DNA of 15,537 nt from JAYSFC01 sp041913505 (GCA_041913505.1 JAYSFC010000092.1:1-15537), one strand, 5' to 3'; numbered from the stretch's first letter, positions 1-7,387 are shown. A program made the numbers and translations. The notes: a model not told the origin generated them from the sequence alone.

Positions 1-663
1 GCCGCTCACGGCCACGTTGCGCATGTTCAGGCCGGCGCGCACCTCGGCCACCACCCGCAGGCGCCACAGGTCGTACTTGGTGATCCAGCCGTCGCGCGAG
101 CCGAAGAATACGTAGCGCCCGTCGGGCGTGAACTTGGGGCCGCCATGCAGCGCGTAGCGGCTGGCGAAGCGGGTGATGACCTCGAAGCGATCGCCGTCAA
201 GCAGCGAGACATGGTGATCGCCGCCCTCGACGACCACGAACAGGTTCATCGGGTCGGCGTCCCATTTCGGTTTGGCGGGCTCGTCGCTGGGTGGGGGCGT
301 GAAGGTGCGCGAGGTGCGGATGTCGGCCTCGCTCCAGTGCGGTGCGGGCACCACCGGGGTGCGTACCCAGGCCGCCAGGGCGCTGATCTCGTCGGCGCTC
401 AGTTGCTCGGCGAAGCCCGGCATCTGCGTGGCGGGCCGGCCCTGCTGGATGACGCGCAGCACCTCGGCCGGGCGCACGCGCTCCAGGCTCTCGGGCAGTA
501 GAGCGGGGCCCATGATGCCGGTGCGCTGCACGCCGTGGCAGGTGGCGCAATGCTGTTGGTAGAGGGCGGGGGCGTCGGGCTTTGCGGGCGCGGGCTGGGC
601 CTGCAGCGGCGCGAGCCAGGCGAGCGCTGCAGCGCTAAGAAGGAAGCGGAGTCTGCTAGGCAT
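1..663 (-). CDS. nirN: NirN, periplasmic dihydro-heme d1 dehydrogenase / cd1-type cytochrome (5' part only)
   Basis: In known systems NirN catalyses the last step of heme d1 synthesis: it oxidises dihydro-d1 in the periplasm and hands d1 to NirS. The 221 visible residues begin with a signal peptide (about residues 1-23, LLSAAALAWLAPLQAQ). A cytochrome c domain follows, with a CATCH heme site (C39, C42, H43) and a possible Met ligand at M81 (QMPGF). The start of the d1 beta-propeller comes next, from about residue 138, with a YALHGG stretch whose H173 is the likely d1-iron ligand. The frame is open to the window edge, so the C-terminal propeller is not seen. The ATG overlaps the end of nirJ by 8 bp, which suggests translational coupling. 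The N-terminal cytochrome domain separates it from NirF, and the sequence differs clearly from NirS. Confidence in the family is high. Confidence 0.88.
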   Translation of the reverse strand, partial: MPSRLRFLLSAAALAWLAPLQAQPAPAKPDAPALYQQHCATCHGVQRTGIMGPALLPESLERVRPAEVLRVIQQGRPATQMPGFAEQLSADEISALAAWVRTPVVPAPHWSEADIRTSRTFTPPPSDEPAKPKWDADPMNLFVVVEGGDHHVSLLDGDRFEVITRFASRYALHGGPKFTPDGRYVFFGSRDGWITKYDLWRLRVVAEVRAGLNMRNVAVSG

Positions 664-1858
664 GGGCGATTTCGATAGTGCGTCGCATGGGGGCGTGCGT
701 GGAGGCTGCGCCTACTTCTTCATCGTGCAGGTAGCAACCGGGGTCTTCGGCCCAGGCATTGCCCGTGAGCTGCTGCGCGCGCACGCGGGTGTTGCCGTTG
801 CAGATGGACAGGTACTGGCACGATGCGCAGCGGCCCTGCACGGGGCGGGGGTGCTGCTTGAGTCCCGCCATGAGCGGGTCGCTGGTGTCGTTCCAGATCT
901 GCGAGAAGGGCCGCTCGCGCACGCTGCCCAGGTCGTGGTGCCACCACATGGTGTCGGGGTGCACGTGGCCCAGGTTGTCGATGTTGGCCACCATCTGGCC
1001 GCTGGCGTTGCCGCCCCAGGCCACGAGGCGCTGGCGCAGCGCATCTTCCCATTGCGGCAGATGCTGGCGCACCCATTGCAGCAGGTAGGGGCCGTCGGCA
1101 TCGTTGTTGCCGCTCACGTAGTCGTCCAGGCTGCCGGCCTGGGCGTCGGCCCAGGCGTGGTTGAACAGCAGGTCCATGGCGGCGCGCGTGGCCTGGTGGT
1201 GCGCGTCCTTGTCGCGGTGGATGTTGCCGCGTCCGGCGTAGTTGAGGTGAGAGAAATAGAACTTGTTGGCGCCCTCATCCTTCATGAGCTGCAGCAGCGC
1301 GGGCAGATCGTGCGCGTTGAGCGCGGTCATGGTGAAGCGCAGCCCCACCTTGACGTTGTGCGTGGCCAGGTGGCGGATGGCGGCCAGGCTGCGGTCGAAA
1401 GCACCGTCCAGGCGGCGGAACTTGTCGTGCGTGGGTTTCAGCCCGTCCAGGCTGATGCCCACGTAGTCGAAGCCCGCGCCGGCAATGCGCGCAGCCATGG
1501 GAGCGTCGATCAGCGTGCCGTTGGTCGAGAGGCCGGTGTAGAAGCCCAGGGTGCGCGCGCGCGCGGCGATATCGAACAGGTCGGGGCGCAGGAGCGGCTC
1601 GCCGCCCGAGAGGATGAGCGCGGGCACGCCGAAGGCCTTGAGGTCGTCCATCACGGTGAACACCTCTGGCAGCGACAACTCGCCCGCATAGTCGTGATCG
1701 GCCGAGAGTGCATAGCAATGCTTGCAGGTGAGGTTGCAGCGGCGGATCAGGTTCCAGATGACCACGGGGCCGCGCGCATGGCGCTCGCGCGGTGTGGGGT
1801 AGGTGCCGCTGGCTTGGGCCTGGGCGAGTTCGCGCAGGTACTGGCTGATGCGAAACAT
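656..1858 (-). CDS. nirJ: NirJ, radical SAM enzyme of heme d1 biosynthesis
   Basis: The protein has 400 residues and is cytoplasmic. NirJ replaces the propionates on rings A and B of 12,18-didecarboxysiroheme with oxo groups, using radical SAM chemistry. The radical SAM motif CNLTCKHC gives C41, C45 and C48, followed by an LSGGEPLLRPDLF stretch that is typical for SAM binding. A second SPASM-like cysteine set lies at the C-terminal end (C344, C347, C353, C375) and would hold an extra Fe-S cluster. The chosen ATG (MFRISQYL) has an AAAGGA Shine-Dalgarno just upstream. The frame stays open for 95 more codons upstream, but these lie over nirH and have no protein character. It starts 23 bp after nirH and overlaps nirN by 8 bp. 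Confidence 0.93.
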   Translation of the reverse strand: MFRISQYLRELAQAQASGTYPTPRERHARGPVVIWNLIRRCNLTCKHCYALSADHDYAGELSLPEVFTVMDDLKAFGVPALILSGGEPLLRPDLFDIAARARTLGFYTGLSTNGTLIDAPMAARIAGAGFDYVGISLDGLKPTHDKFRRLDGAFDRSLAAIRHLATHNVKVGLRFTMTALNAHDLPALLQLMKDEGANKFYFSHLNYAGRGNIHRDKDAHHQATRAAMDLLFNHAWADAQAGSLDDYVSGNNDADGPYLLQWVRQHLPQWEDALRQRLVAWGGNASGQMVANIDNLGHVHPDTMWWHHDLGSVRERPFSQIWNDTSDPLMAGLKQHPRPVQGRCASCQYLSICNGNTRVRAQQLTGNAWAEDPGCYLHDEEVGAASTHAPMRRTIEIAHA

Positions 1859-1881
1859 GGGGGGTCCTTTCGTCGGGCCGG

Positions 1882-2361
1882 TCAGTCCGTGAGGCGCAGG
1901 CCGGTCTTTTTGAGGATGGCCGTGGAGTAAAGGATATCGTGGCCCCGGCAGGCGTCGCCCAGCAGGGCGGCGATCTCGTCGGCCTGCTTTTGCACGCTCT
2001 CGCGGCTGGTGCCGTGCAGCATGGCGAACAGGTTGTAGGGCCAGGTGGGCAGGTGGCGCGGGCGACGGTAGCAATGGCTCACGCCGGGCAGGGCGGCCAC
2101 GCGCGGGCCCAGCGCGGCGATGTGCTCGTCGGCTACATCCCACACGCTCATGCCGTTGGCGGTGTAGCCCAGGCGGTAGTGGTTGGGCACGGCGCCGATG
2201 CGGCGCACCAGGCCCTGGGCCAGCATTTGCTCCAGGCGCTCGCGCACCTGTTCGCCGGGCACGCCCAGCATGGCGCCCACGGCTTCGTAGGGGCGTGCCA
2301 CCAGCGGCAGGCCACCCTGGGTGGCGGCGATCAAGGCGCGGTCGAAGGCATCAAGCGCCAT
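1882..2361 (-). CDS. nirH: NirH, siroheme decarboxylase subunit (AsnC/Lrp-like fold)
   Basis: The protein has 159 residues. NirD, NirL, NirG and NirH together decarboxylate siroheme to 12,18-didecarboxysiroheme. The sequence has an AsnC/Lrp-like winged-helix half (about residues 1-60, with LPLVARPYEAVG) and a ligand-binding half with LGYTANGMSVWDV, SHCYRR (H96) and TWPYNLFAMLHG (H116). This is the B-type (AhbB-like) pattern. The ATG overlaps the 3' end of nirG by 11 bp and is preceded by AGGAG at a 6-nt spacing, so translation is probably coupled to nirG. Despite the regulator-like fold, the cluster context argues for an enzyme and not a transcription factor. Confidence 0.9.
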   Translation of the reverse strand: MALDAFDRALIAATQGGLPLVARPYEAVGAMLGVPGEQVRERLEQMLAQGLVRRIGAVPNHYRLGYTANGMSVWDVADEHIAALGPRVAALPGVSHCYRRPRHLPTWPYNLFAMLHGTSRESVQKQADEIAALLGDACRGHDILYSTAILKKTGLRLTD

Positions 2362-2839
2362 GGCGTTCTCCTGCTGCCGGGGTTGAGGTGGTCAGCGCGG
2401 GCAGGCGCAGCTCGACGAAGTACTCCTGCTCTTTTGGAAAGGCGAGCACGGGCAGGCCCACGGCCTCCTCGATGCGCGCCAGGGCGCTGTCGGCCTGCGC
2501 GGGCGATTCGGCGGCCACCACGAACCACATGTTGAGCTGGTGCGTGCGCCGGTAGTTGTGCGCGACCTCGGGAAAACTGTTGACCACGATGTTCACGGCG
2601 TCGAAACGCTCCTCGGGCACGGCGATGGCCGCCAGCACAAACTGGCCGCCCGCGCGTTCGATCTGGAACAGCGGCCCGAAGCGCGTGAGCACGCCTTGCG
2701 CCAGCAGCTGGTGCAGGCGCTCGATCACGCGCTCTTCGCTCCAGCCCAGCTCCTGGGCCACGGCGGCAAAGGGCCGGTCCACGAGTGGAAAGCCGCCGTG
2801 CAGCCGATCGATGAGGCGGGCGTCTTCAGGGGTGAGCAT
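2351..2839 (-). CDS. nirG: NirG, siroheme decarboxylase subunit (AsnC/Lrp-like fold)
   Basis: The protein has 162 residues and the A-type (AhbA-like) decarboxylase pattern: GGFPLVDRPFAAVAQELG near residue 15, FGPLFQIERAGGQF near residue 54, and AHNYRRTHQLNMWFV from residue 93 with H94 and H100. It is expected to pair with the B-type subunit NirH in siroheme decarboxylation. I chose the ATG of MLTPEDARL because AAGGAG sits 6 nt before it. An in-frame ATG 18 codons further upstream lies inside the palindromic repeat and has no supporting homology. The 51 bp between the nirDL stop and this start are mostly repeat sequence. Confidence 0.9.
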   Translation of the reverse strand: MLTPEDARLIDRLHGGFPLVDRPFAAVAQELGWSEERVIERLHQLLAQGVLTRFGPLFQIERAGGQFVLAAIAVPEERFDAVNIVVNSFPEVAHNYRRTHQLNMWFVVAAESPAQADSALARIEEAVGLPVLAFPKEQEYFVELRLPALTTSTPAAGERHGA

Positions 2840-2869
2840 GCGCGGCTCCTTGGTTTTTATAGGTGAAAG

Positions 2870-2906
2870 TAGCCTCAGGTGCTTGTCATTCAAGCGCCGG
2901 TAGCTA
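2870..2906. repeat. Imperfect 37-bp palindromic repeat at the nirDL-nirG junction
   Basis: Two 16-nt arms (2870-2885 and 2891-2906) match at 12 of 16 positions around a 5-nt loop, TCATT. The inner 8 nt are nearly perfect (GGCGCTTG against CAAGCACC on the minus strand). A perfect 12-bp palindrome, ATCAAATTTGAT (2906-2917), adjoins it. From memory, elements of the form GATAGCT...GCGCTTG...CAAGCG are scattered in many copies between genes in Comamonadaceae genomes. Only one copy is seen in this window. It overlaps the last codons of nirDL and supplies its stop codon. The hairpin could affect mRNA stability or the nirDL/nirG expression ratio; that is inference. Confidence 0.65.
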
Positions 2907-3912
2907 TCAAATTTGATGACTCCGTGGGCCGGTGGTGGGCAAAGCGGCGTGCGCCGGTCTGCTTGAAGCGGCGCAGAGAAAACAGCAGCGCTTGGGGCTG
3001 GCCTGCCAGTCCGGCATGTTCAGTGGCCTGGGCCACCGTGGCACGCACGGCCTTGCGGTCGCGGCCGTGCACCATGCAGTACAGGTTGTAAGGCCAGCCC
3101 GGCGCGCGGGCGCGCCGGTAGGCCAGGGTGACGCCGGGCACCTGGGCCAGCGCTTCGCCGCGGGCGTCCACCTCGGCATCCGGGACGTCGAACACGGTCA
3201 TGGCATTGGCGGTGTAGCCCAGTTCGTGGTGGCGCACCACGACGCCAAAGCGTGCCAGGGTGCGCTGCGCCAGCCAGCGCTGGAGCGTTTCCAGCACGGC
3301 CTCGACAGGCTGGCCGAGTTGCCGGGCCCACAGGTCGAAGGGCCGCTCTACCAGGGGCAGGCCATGTTCGGCCAGCGCCGCCAGCGGCTGCTCTTCGGGG
3401 CGCAAGGGGGTGGGGGCCCAATGGGTGGCGCCCGTGGCCTGGGATTGGCTGGCGCGCAGATCGAAGCCGGTGTCGATGCGATAGGGCCGAAGCATGGGCA
3501 GGCGCAGCACGGGCAGGCCGGTGTCGGCCTCAATCTCGCACAGCAGCTGCTCCACGTGGGACTCGTCGCGCCCGGTGGCGACGAACCACAGGTTGGTGCG
3601 GTGCTCGCGTTCGTAGTTGTGGTTGACGCCGGGGTGGCTGGAGACGTTGGCGGCCACAGCCTCCAGTTGTCCGGGGGGCACGGTCATGGCGGCCAGCAGC
3701 GAAGCTCCGCCCGCGCCCGGGGCGAATACCGCACCGATGCGGCTGAGCGTGCCCTGGCGGTGCAGTCGCGCGTACTGGGCCAGAACATCGGTAGCCTCCC
3801 GGCCCAGGGATTGGCCTATGGCCGCGAAGGGCTCGGGCAGCAGCGGGAAGTCGCGCTGCCAGGGGTTGAGCAGGGCGAGGTCAAGGGCCTGCTCGGGTGG
3901 GTAAAGGCTCAT
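2890..3912 (-). CDS. nirDL: NirDL, fused siroheme decarboxylase (two AsnC/Lrp-like domains)
   Basis: The 340-residue protein joins NirD-like and NirL-like halves, as known in some denitrifiers; in P. aeruginosa they are separate genes. The N-terminal half (about 1-160) is A-type, with IGAVFAPGAGG at about 59 and NHNYEREHRTNLWFV from residue 97 (H98, H104). The C-terminal half (about 170-325) is B-type, with HHELGYTANAMTVFDV at about 228 and LAYRR...GWPYNLYCMVHG from residue 263. It acts in the cytoplasm on siroheme. The ATG at MSLYPPEQ is preferred over a TTG 15 bp upstream, which has no Shine-Dalgarno. The last 8 residues (SNLIATGA) and the stop codon come from the adjoining palindromic repeat, so the original C terminus probably ended earlier. 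It starts 24 bp after nirF. Confidence 0.92.
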   Translation of the reverse strand: MSLYPPEQALDLALLNPWQRDFPLLPEPFAAIGQSLGREATDVLAQYARLHRQGTLSRIGAVFAPGAGGASLLAAMTVPPGQLEAVAANVSSHPGVNHNYEREHRTNLWFVATGRDESHVEQLLCEIEADTGLPVLRLPMLRPYRIDTGFDLRASQSQATGATHWAPTPLRPEEQPLAALAEHGLPLVERPFDLWARQLGQPVEAVLETLQRWLAQRTLARFGVVVRHHELGYTANAMTVFDVPDAEVDARGEALAQVPGVTLAYRRARAPGWPYNLYCMVHGRDRKAVRATVAQATEHAGLAGQPQALLFSLRRFKQTGARRFAHHRPTESSNLIATGA

Positions 3913-3936
3913 GCGTGCCCCATGCAAAGATCGTGG

Positions 3937-5154
3937 TCAGAACCCCATGCGTTGTGCGCGCGCGGTGAAGAAGATGCCGCTGGGTGCGTCGATCGCCAGC
4001 GTTGCCTGGGCTTGCAGGGTGTGGGTGTCGTAGACCTGCACGCGGTTGTCGTCGCGGCAGCTGATCCATACCGACTCGCCCCGTGGTGTGAATTCCATGT
4101 GCAGCACGGCCTTGCCAGGCTCCAGGGTGTGCACCACGCGCTGGCTGGGGGTGTCGATGACCTGCACGCGGTTGTAGTCGGGCACCGAGAAGTTGACCCA
4201 CACCTGGCGACCGTCGGGGCGCGCCATAACGAATACCGGCTGGCCCGCGACCGGGATGCGTCCGACCTCGGCCCAGGTTTCTGTATCGACGATGAGCACC
4301 TCGTGGCGGCCGATGGCCGGCAGGTAGGCGTGGCGCCCTGCGATGGCCCAGCCGCGCAGGTGCGGCATCTTGTACACGGGCAGCGGTTGCTGGCCACGCC
4401 CATAGCCGCCCAGAATGCGGCGCGCACGCGGTTGCGTTTCCCATAGATCGACCATGGCCAGCCCATCTTCACCGAAGAGTCCGGCGATGTAGTGGCGCCC
4501 ATTGGGCGATACCAGGGCGTCGTAGGGCTGCTTGCCAATGTTCTGCAGCGTAGTGACCCGGGGCTTGCGCGGGTTGGCGCAGTCGGCAATGCAGATGGCA
4601 CCGGCGTCGAAGAGGCTGTAGATGAAGCGGCGCTGCGGCAGGTCGGCCAGGCCGACGACGCGCGAGCGCTCGCCGCTGGCCGTGAGCGCTGGCAGGTCGG
4701 CCAGCAGCTCCAGGGTGGCGGCGTCAAATACCTTGATGCCGCCGGGCGTGTAGTTCTGCGTTACCACCAGGCTGCCATCGGCGCTGATGGCGCCGCCAAT
4801 GGAGTTGCCGGCCTGCATGACGCGCGCGGTGATGCGCTGGGCCAGGATATCGACCTGGGTCAGTCCGCCATCACGGCCGAAGACGTAGGCAAAGCGCTCG
4901 TCGCGCGAAAACACGACCGAGGCATGCGAGAGGTCGCCCAGGCCGGTAACGCGGCCAATGGCCTCGCGGCGGCTGGTGTTGAGCAGGGTGAGCGCGCCCT
5001 GGGCGCGCTCGATGACCACGCCCAGGTCGCCCGTGCCTTGCAGTGCGGGAGAAGGTGCGGGCGTAGCCGGGGAAGAGGTGGCCGCGCAGCCGCTGGCAAG
5101 CAGCGGCGCGCTGGCGCTGAGGGAGAGCAGGGTGCGCCGGTTCAGGTTCATCAT
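3937..5154 (-). CDS. nirF: NirF, exported heme d1 biosynthesis protein (beta-propeller)
   Basis: The 405-residue protein is related to the d1 domain of NirS but lacks a cytochrome c domain. NirF is needed for a late periplasmic step of d1 synthesis and interacts with NirN and NirS in Pseudomonas. The N terminus has a twin-arginine-like stretch (NRRTLLS, R6-R7), a hydrophobic segment, and LLASGC with C23 as a possible lipidation site; the residue at -3 is Ala, so the lipobox is not ideal. The rest fits an eight-bladed propeller, with repeated blade motifs such as RDERFAYVFGRDGG, SADGSLVVTQNY and RPDGRQVWVNFSVPDYNRVQV. The first of two tandem ATGs overlaps the nirC stop as ATGA, with AGGAG 9 nt before it. 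Export by Tat is an inference. Confidence 0.92.
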   Translation of the reverse strand: MMNLNRRTLLSLSASAPLLASGCAATSSPATPAPSPALQGTGDLGVVIERAQGALTLLNTSRREAIGRVTGLGDLSHASVVFSRDERFAYVFGRDGGLTQVDILAQRITARVMQAGNSIGGAISADGSLVVTQNYTPGGIKVFDAATLELLADLPALTASGERSRVVGLADLPQRRFIYSLFDAGAICIADCANPRKPRVTTLQNIGKQPYDALVSPNGRHYIAGLFGEDGLAMVDLWETQPRARRILGGYGRGQQPLPVYKMPHLRGWAIAGRHAYLPAIGRHEVLIVDTETWAEVGRIPVAGQPVFVMARPDGRQVWVNFSVPDYNRVQVIDTPSQRVVHTLEPGKAVLHMEFTPRGESVWISCRDDNRVQVYDTHTLQAQATLAIDAPSGIFFTARAQRMGF

Positions 5155-5507
5155 GGGGCGGAACTCCTGTTTTCTTCCGGAAAGCCGCCGGCCAACTGCT
5201 CGGCAATCCAGCGCGCCTCGTCTCCTTGGAGCATGGCGCTCCAGGGGGGCATGGGCGTGCCGGGAATGCCGTGCAGGATGACTGCGGCCAGATAGTCCGG
5301 GGGTTTGCCGGTGAGGGCCTCGCGCGTGAGCGCGGGCCCCAGGCCCCCTGTGAGACGCATGCCATGGCACGAGCCGCAGTCCTGCCGCACCATGCGCACC
5401 AATTGCGTGGTGCGCTCGGGGCTGGGCGCCAGAGCTGGCGCGGTTTGCGCGCAGGCAGCCGAGGCCAGCAGCACCCCGGCCAGGGGCAGGACGACGGAAC
5501 GTGGCAT
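5151..5507 (-). CDS. nirC: NirC, small periplasmic cytochrome c (cytochrome c55X)
   Basis: The 118-residue precursor has a signal peptide ending near ACAQ (about residue 21) and a single class I cytochrome c domain. The heme site CGSCH gives C44, C47 and H48, and M86 in GTPMPPW is the likely sixth ligand. In other denitrifiers NirC can donate electrons to NirS and supports d1 maturation. It lies 23 bp after nirS and its TGA overlaps the nirF ATG by 4 bp. The ATG is preceded by GGAG at a 9-nt spacing. The gene symbol rests on size and position; in other species similar small cytochromes are called NirM or c551, but those sequences differ. Confidence 0.88.
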   Translation of the reverse strand: MPRSVVLPLAGVLLASAACAQTAPALAPSPERTTQLVRMVRQDCGSCHGMRLTGGLGPALTREALTGKPPDYLAAVILHGIPGTPMPPWSAMLQGDEARWIAEQLAGGFPEENRSSAP

Positions 5508-5530
5508 GTGTCAGGTCTCCAATCGCCGCA

Positions 5531-7255
5531 TCAATAGACGTCGTGCTGGGTGTTGTAGACGTTGAAGTGGCCGGTCGGGGTGATCAGGCGCGGGTCCTTG
5601 ATGACCTTTTTCAGCTTCAGGGTCTTGTCGTCCACCACCACCAGGGCGCTGGCCTTGTCCTTGGCGGACCAGACCGCGAACCAGACTTCGTCGCCAGCCT
5701 TGTTGTATTCCGGCTGGGTCACGCGCTTGGCACCGCCATCATTGGGCAGCCCTGCCCATTCGGCGATCGGCAGCGTCTGGTAGCCCTTGTCCAGGTTGTT
5801 GATGTCATACACCACCACCGATTGCGACACTTTGGTGTCGGGGTTCAGAGGAGCGTCAGACCACAGGTTCTTGGACTTGGGGTGGCTCTTGACGAACAGT
5901 GCGCCGCCGCCCGGGCCCTTGAGCTTGGCAACTTCCTTGAAGGCGTATTGCTTGTGCTTCTCGGGGTCGGTACCGATCAGGGAGATGGTGTCGTCGCCCA
6001 GGTGGCCGGTGGACCAGACGGGACCGTACTTCGGATGGATGAAGTTCGCGCCACGGCCGGGGTGGGGGATCTTGCCCACTTCGGTCAGGCCGGCGAGCTT
6101 GCCTTCCTTGGTGTCGATCGCAGCAATCTTGTTGCTGTTGTTGGCCGCCACCATGAAGTAGCGCTTGGACGAATCCAGGCCGCCATCGTGCAGGAACGGC
6201 GCCGACTCGATCTCGGTCATCTTGACAGCCTTGAGGTTGGAGTAATCCACCATCAGCGTCTTGCCAGTTTCCTTGACGTTGACGATGAACTCAGGCTTGT
6301 AGTGCGACGCCAGGATGGAGGCCACGCGCGGCTCCGGATGGTATTCCTGCGTGCCCACGACCATGCCACGGGTGGAGATGATCTTCTTGGGCTCCAGGGT
6401 GTCGCCGTCCATGATGGTGAACTGCGGCGGCCAGTAGGAGCCGGCGATCGCCAGCTTGTCCTCGTAGCCCTTGAACTTGGAGGTTTCCACCGAACGTGCT
6501 TCCAGGCCGACGCGGATTTCGGCGACGTTGTCAGGCTTTTCCATCCACAGGTCGATCATGTTGATCTTGGCATCGCGGCCAATCACGAACAGGTAGCGTC
6601 CCGAGGCCGAGATACGCGAGATGTGCACGGCGTAACCGGTCTTGATGACGTTGATGATCTCCTTGGAGTCGCCGTCGATCAGCGCCACTTCGCCGGTATC
6701 GCGCAGCGTGGTCGAGAAGATGTTTTCCAAGTTGTACTTGTTCATCTTCTTGGTCGGGCGCTTTTCCGGCGGCACGATCACCTTCCAGCTGTTCTTGGCG
6801 TCGGCCAGGCTCCACTCGGGCGGGGTGGGAGGGTCTTGCTGGATGTAGCGGGCCATCAGGTCCACAGTGGCCTCGTCGAACTCTCCCGAAGTCTGCCAGT
6901 TGGGCATACCTGCGGGCGAGCCGTAGGCGATGAACACCTTCAGGTAGTCCGTACCCTTGCCCAGGGTGATATCGGGCGTGAGCGGCTTGCCCGTGGCGCC
7001 CTTGCGCAGCACGCCGTGGCAACCGGCGCAGCGCTCAAAGTAGATTTGGCGCGCGCGGTCGAACTCGGCCTGCGTCATCTTGGGGGCCTTGGGGTTCGTG
7101 CTCTGGTACATGGGCACGTCGGCCAGGGGTGAACCACCAGCCTGGTAGTTTTTCTCCGCCTCGCCGACAGGCTTGGTGTCTTGCGCCATGGCGGTGGCCG
7201 ACACCAAGGTGGCAGCCGCTAGCGCGACCAACCTGGCAATTCTTTTTGCGGTCAT
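5531..7255 (-). CDS. nirS: NirS, cytochrome cd1 nitrite reductase
   Basis: The 574-residue periplasmic enzyme reduces nitrite to nitric oxide, the defining step of denitrification. A signal peptide ends at AMAQ (about residue 24). The cytochrome c domain carries CAGCH (C76, C79, H80). The d1 propeller follows with proximal d1 ligand H211 (YAVHISR) and the two active-site histidines H356 (FLHDGG) and H398 (IPHPGRGANF). The spacing between these matches His182, His327 and His369 of the P. aeruginosa enzyme. The C terminus FNVYNTQHDVY is the family signature, so the gene is complete. The ATG has GAGGA 6 nt upstream. Sampled lines of this gene have about 53% GC, against 62-78% in sampled lines of nirF and nirDL. 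It is first in the operon, behind the FNR-type site. Confidence 0.98.
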   Translation of the reverse strand: MTAKRIARLVALAAATLVSATAMAQDTKPVGEAEKNYQAGGSPLADVPMYQSTNPKAPKMTQAEFDRARQIYFERCAGCHGVLRKGATGKPLTPDITLGKGTDYLKVFIAYGSPAGMPNWQTSGEFDEATVDLMARYIQQDPPTPPEWSLADAKNSWKVIVPPEKRPTKKMNKYNLENIFSTTLRDTGEVALIDGDSKEIINVIKTGYAVHISRISASGRYLFVIGRDAKINMIDLWMEKPDNVAEIRVGLEARSVETSKFKGYEDKLAIAGSYWPPQFTIMDGDTLEPKKIISTRGMVVGTQEYHPEPRVASILASHYKPEFIVNVKETGKTLMVDYSNLKAVKMTEIESAPFLHDGGLDSSKRYFMVAANNSNKIAAIDTKEGKLAGLTEVGKIPHPGRGANFIHPKYGPVWSTGHLGDDTISLIGTDPEKHKQYAFKEVAKLKGPGGGALFVKSHPKSKNLWSDAPLNPDTKVSQSVVVYDINNLDKGYQTLPIAEWAGLPNDGGAKRVTQPEYNKAGDEVWFAVWSAKDKASALVVVDDKTLKLKKVIKDPRLITPTGHFNVYNTQHDVY

Positions 7256-7387
7256 TGTGGGTCCTCTGCGTCACGGATCAGCACATGGGTAGTGTCTGCA
7301 GCAGGTGCCGCAGCACTTCTCGCGAGGTTGCTGTCCATTCCCTCTTCTTGCGAGTAGCGGCATCGTCGCCGTGGGGGGCTCTGGCTG

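Noticed and set aside
1859..2143. Longer NirJ start 95 codons upstream
   Set aside because: The extension lies over nirH and is Arg/Ala/Pro-rich shadow sequence; the MFRISQYL start has its own Shine-Dalgarno.
2840..2893. Longer NirG start (MNDKHLRL) 18 codons upstream
   Set aside because: That start lies inside the palindromic repeat and overlaps the nirDL stop, while the shorter start has a well-placed AAGGAG.
2932..4446. 504-codon open frame on the plus strand opposite nirDL and nirF
   Set aside because: It is a GC-driven antisense frame: composition is rich in Gly, Ala, Val, Gln and His, it has no recognisable domain, and it overlaps two well-supported genes.
5501..7132. 543-codon open frame on the plus strand opposite nirS
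   Set aside because: It is a shadow of the conserved NirS frame, without a family motif or a ribosome-binding site.
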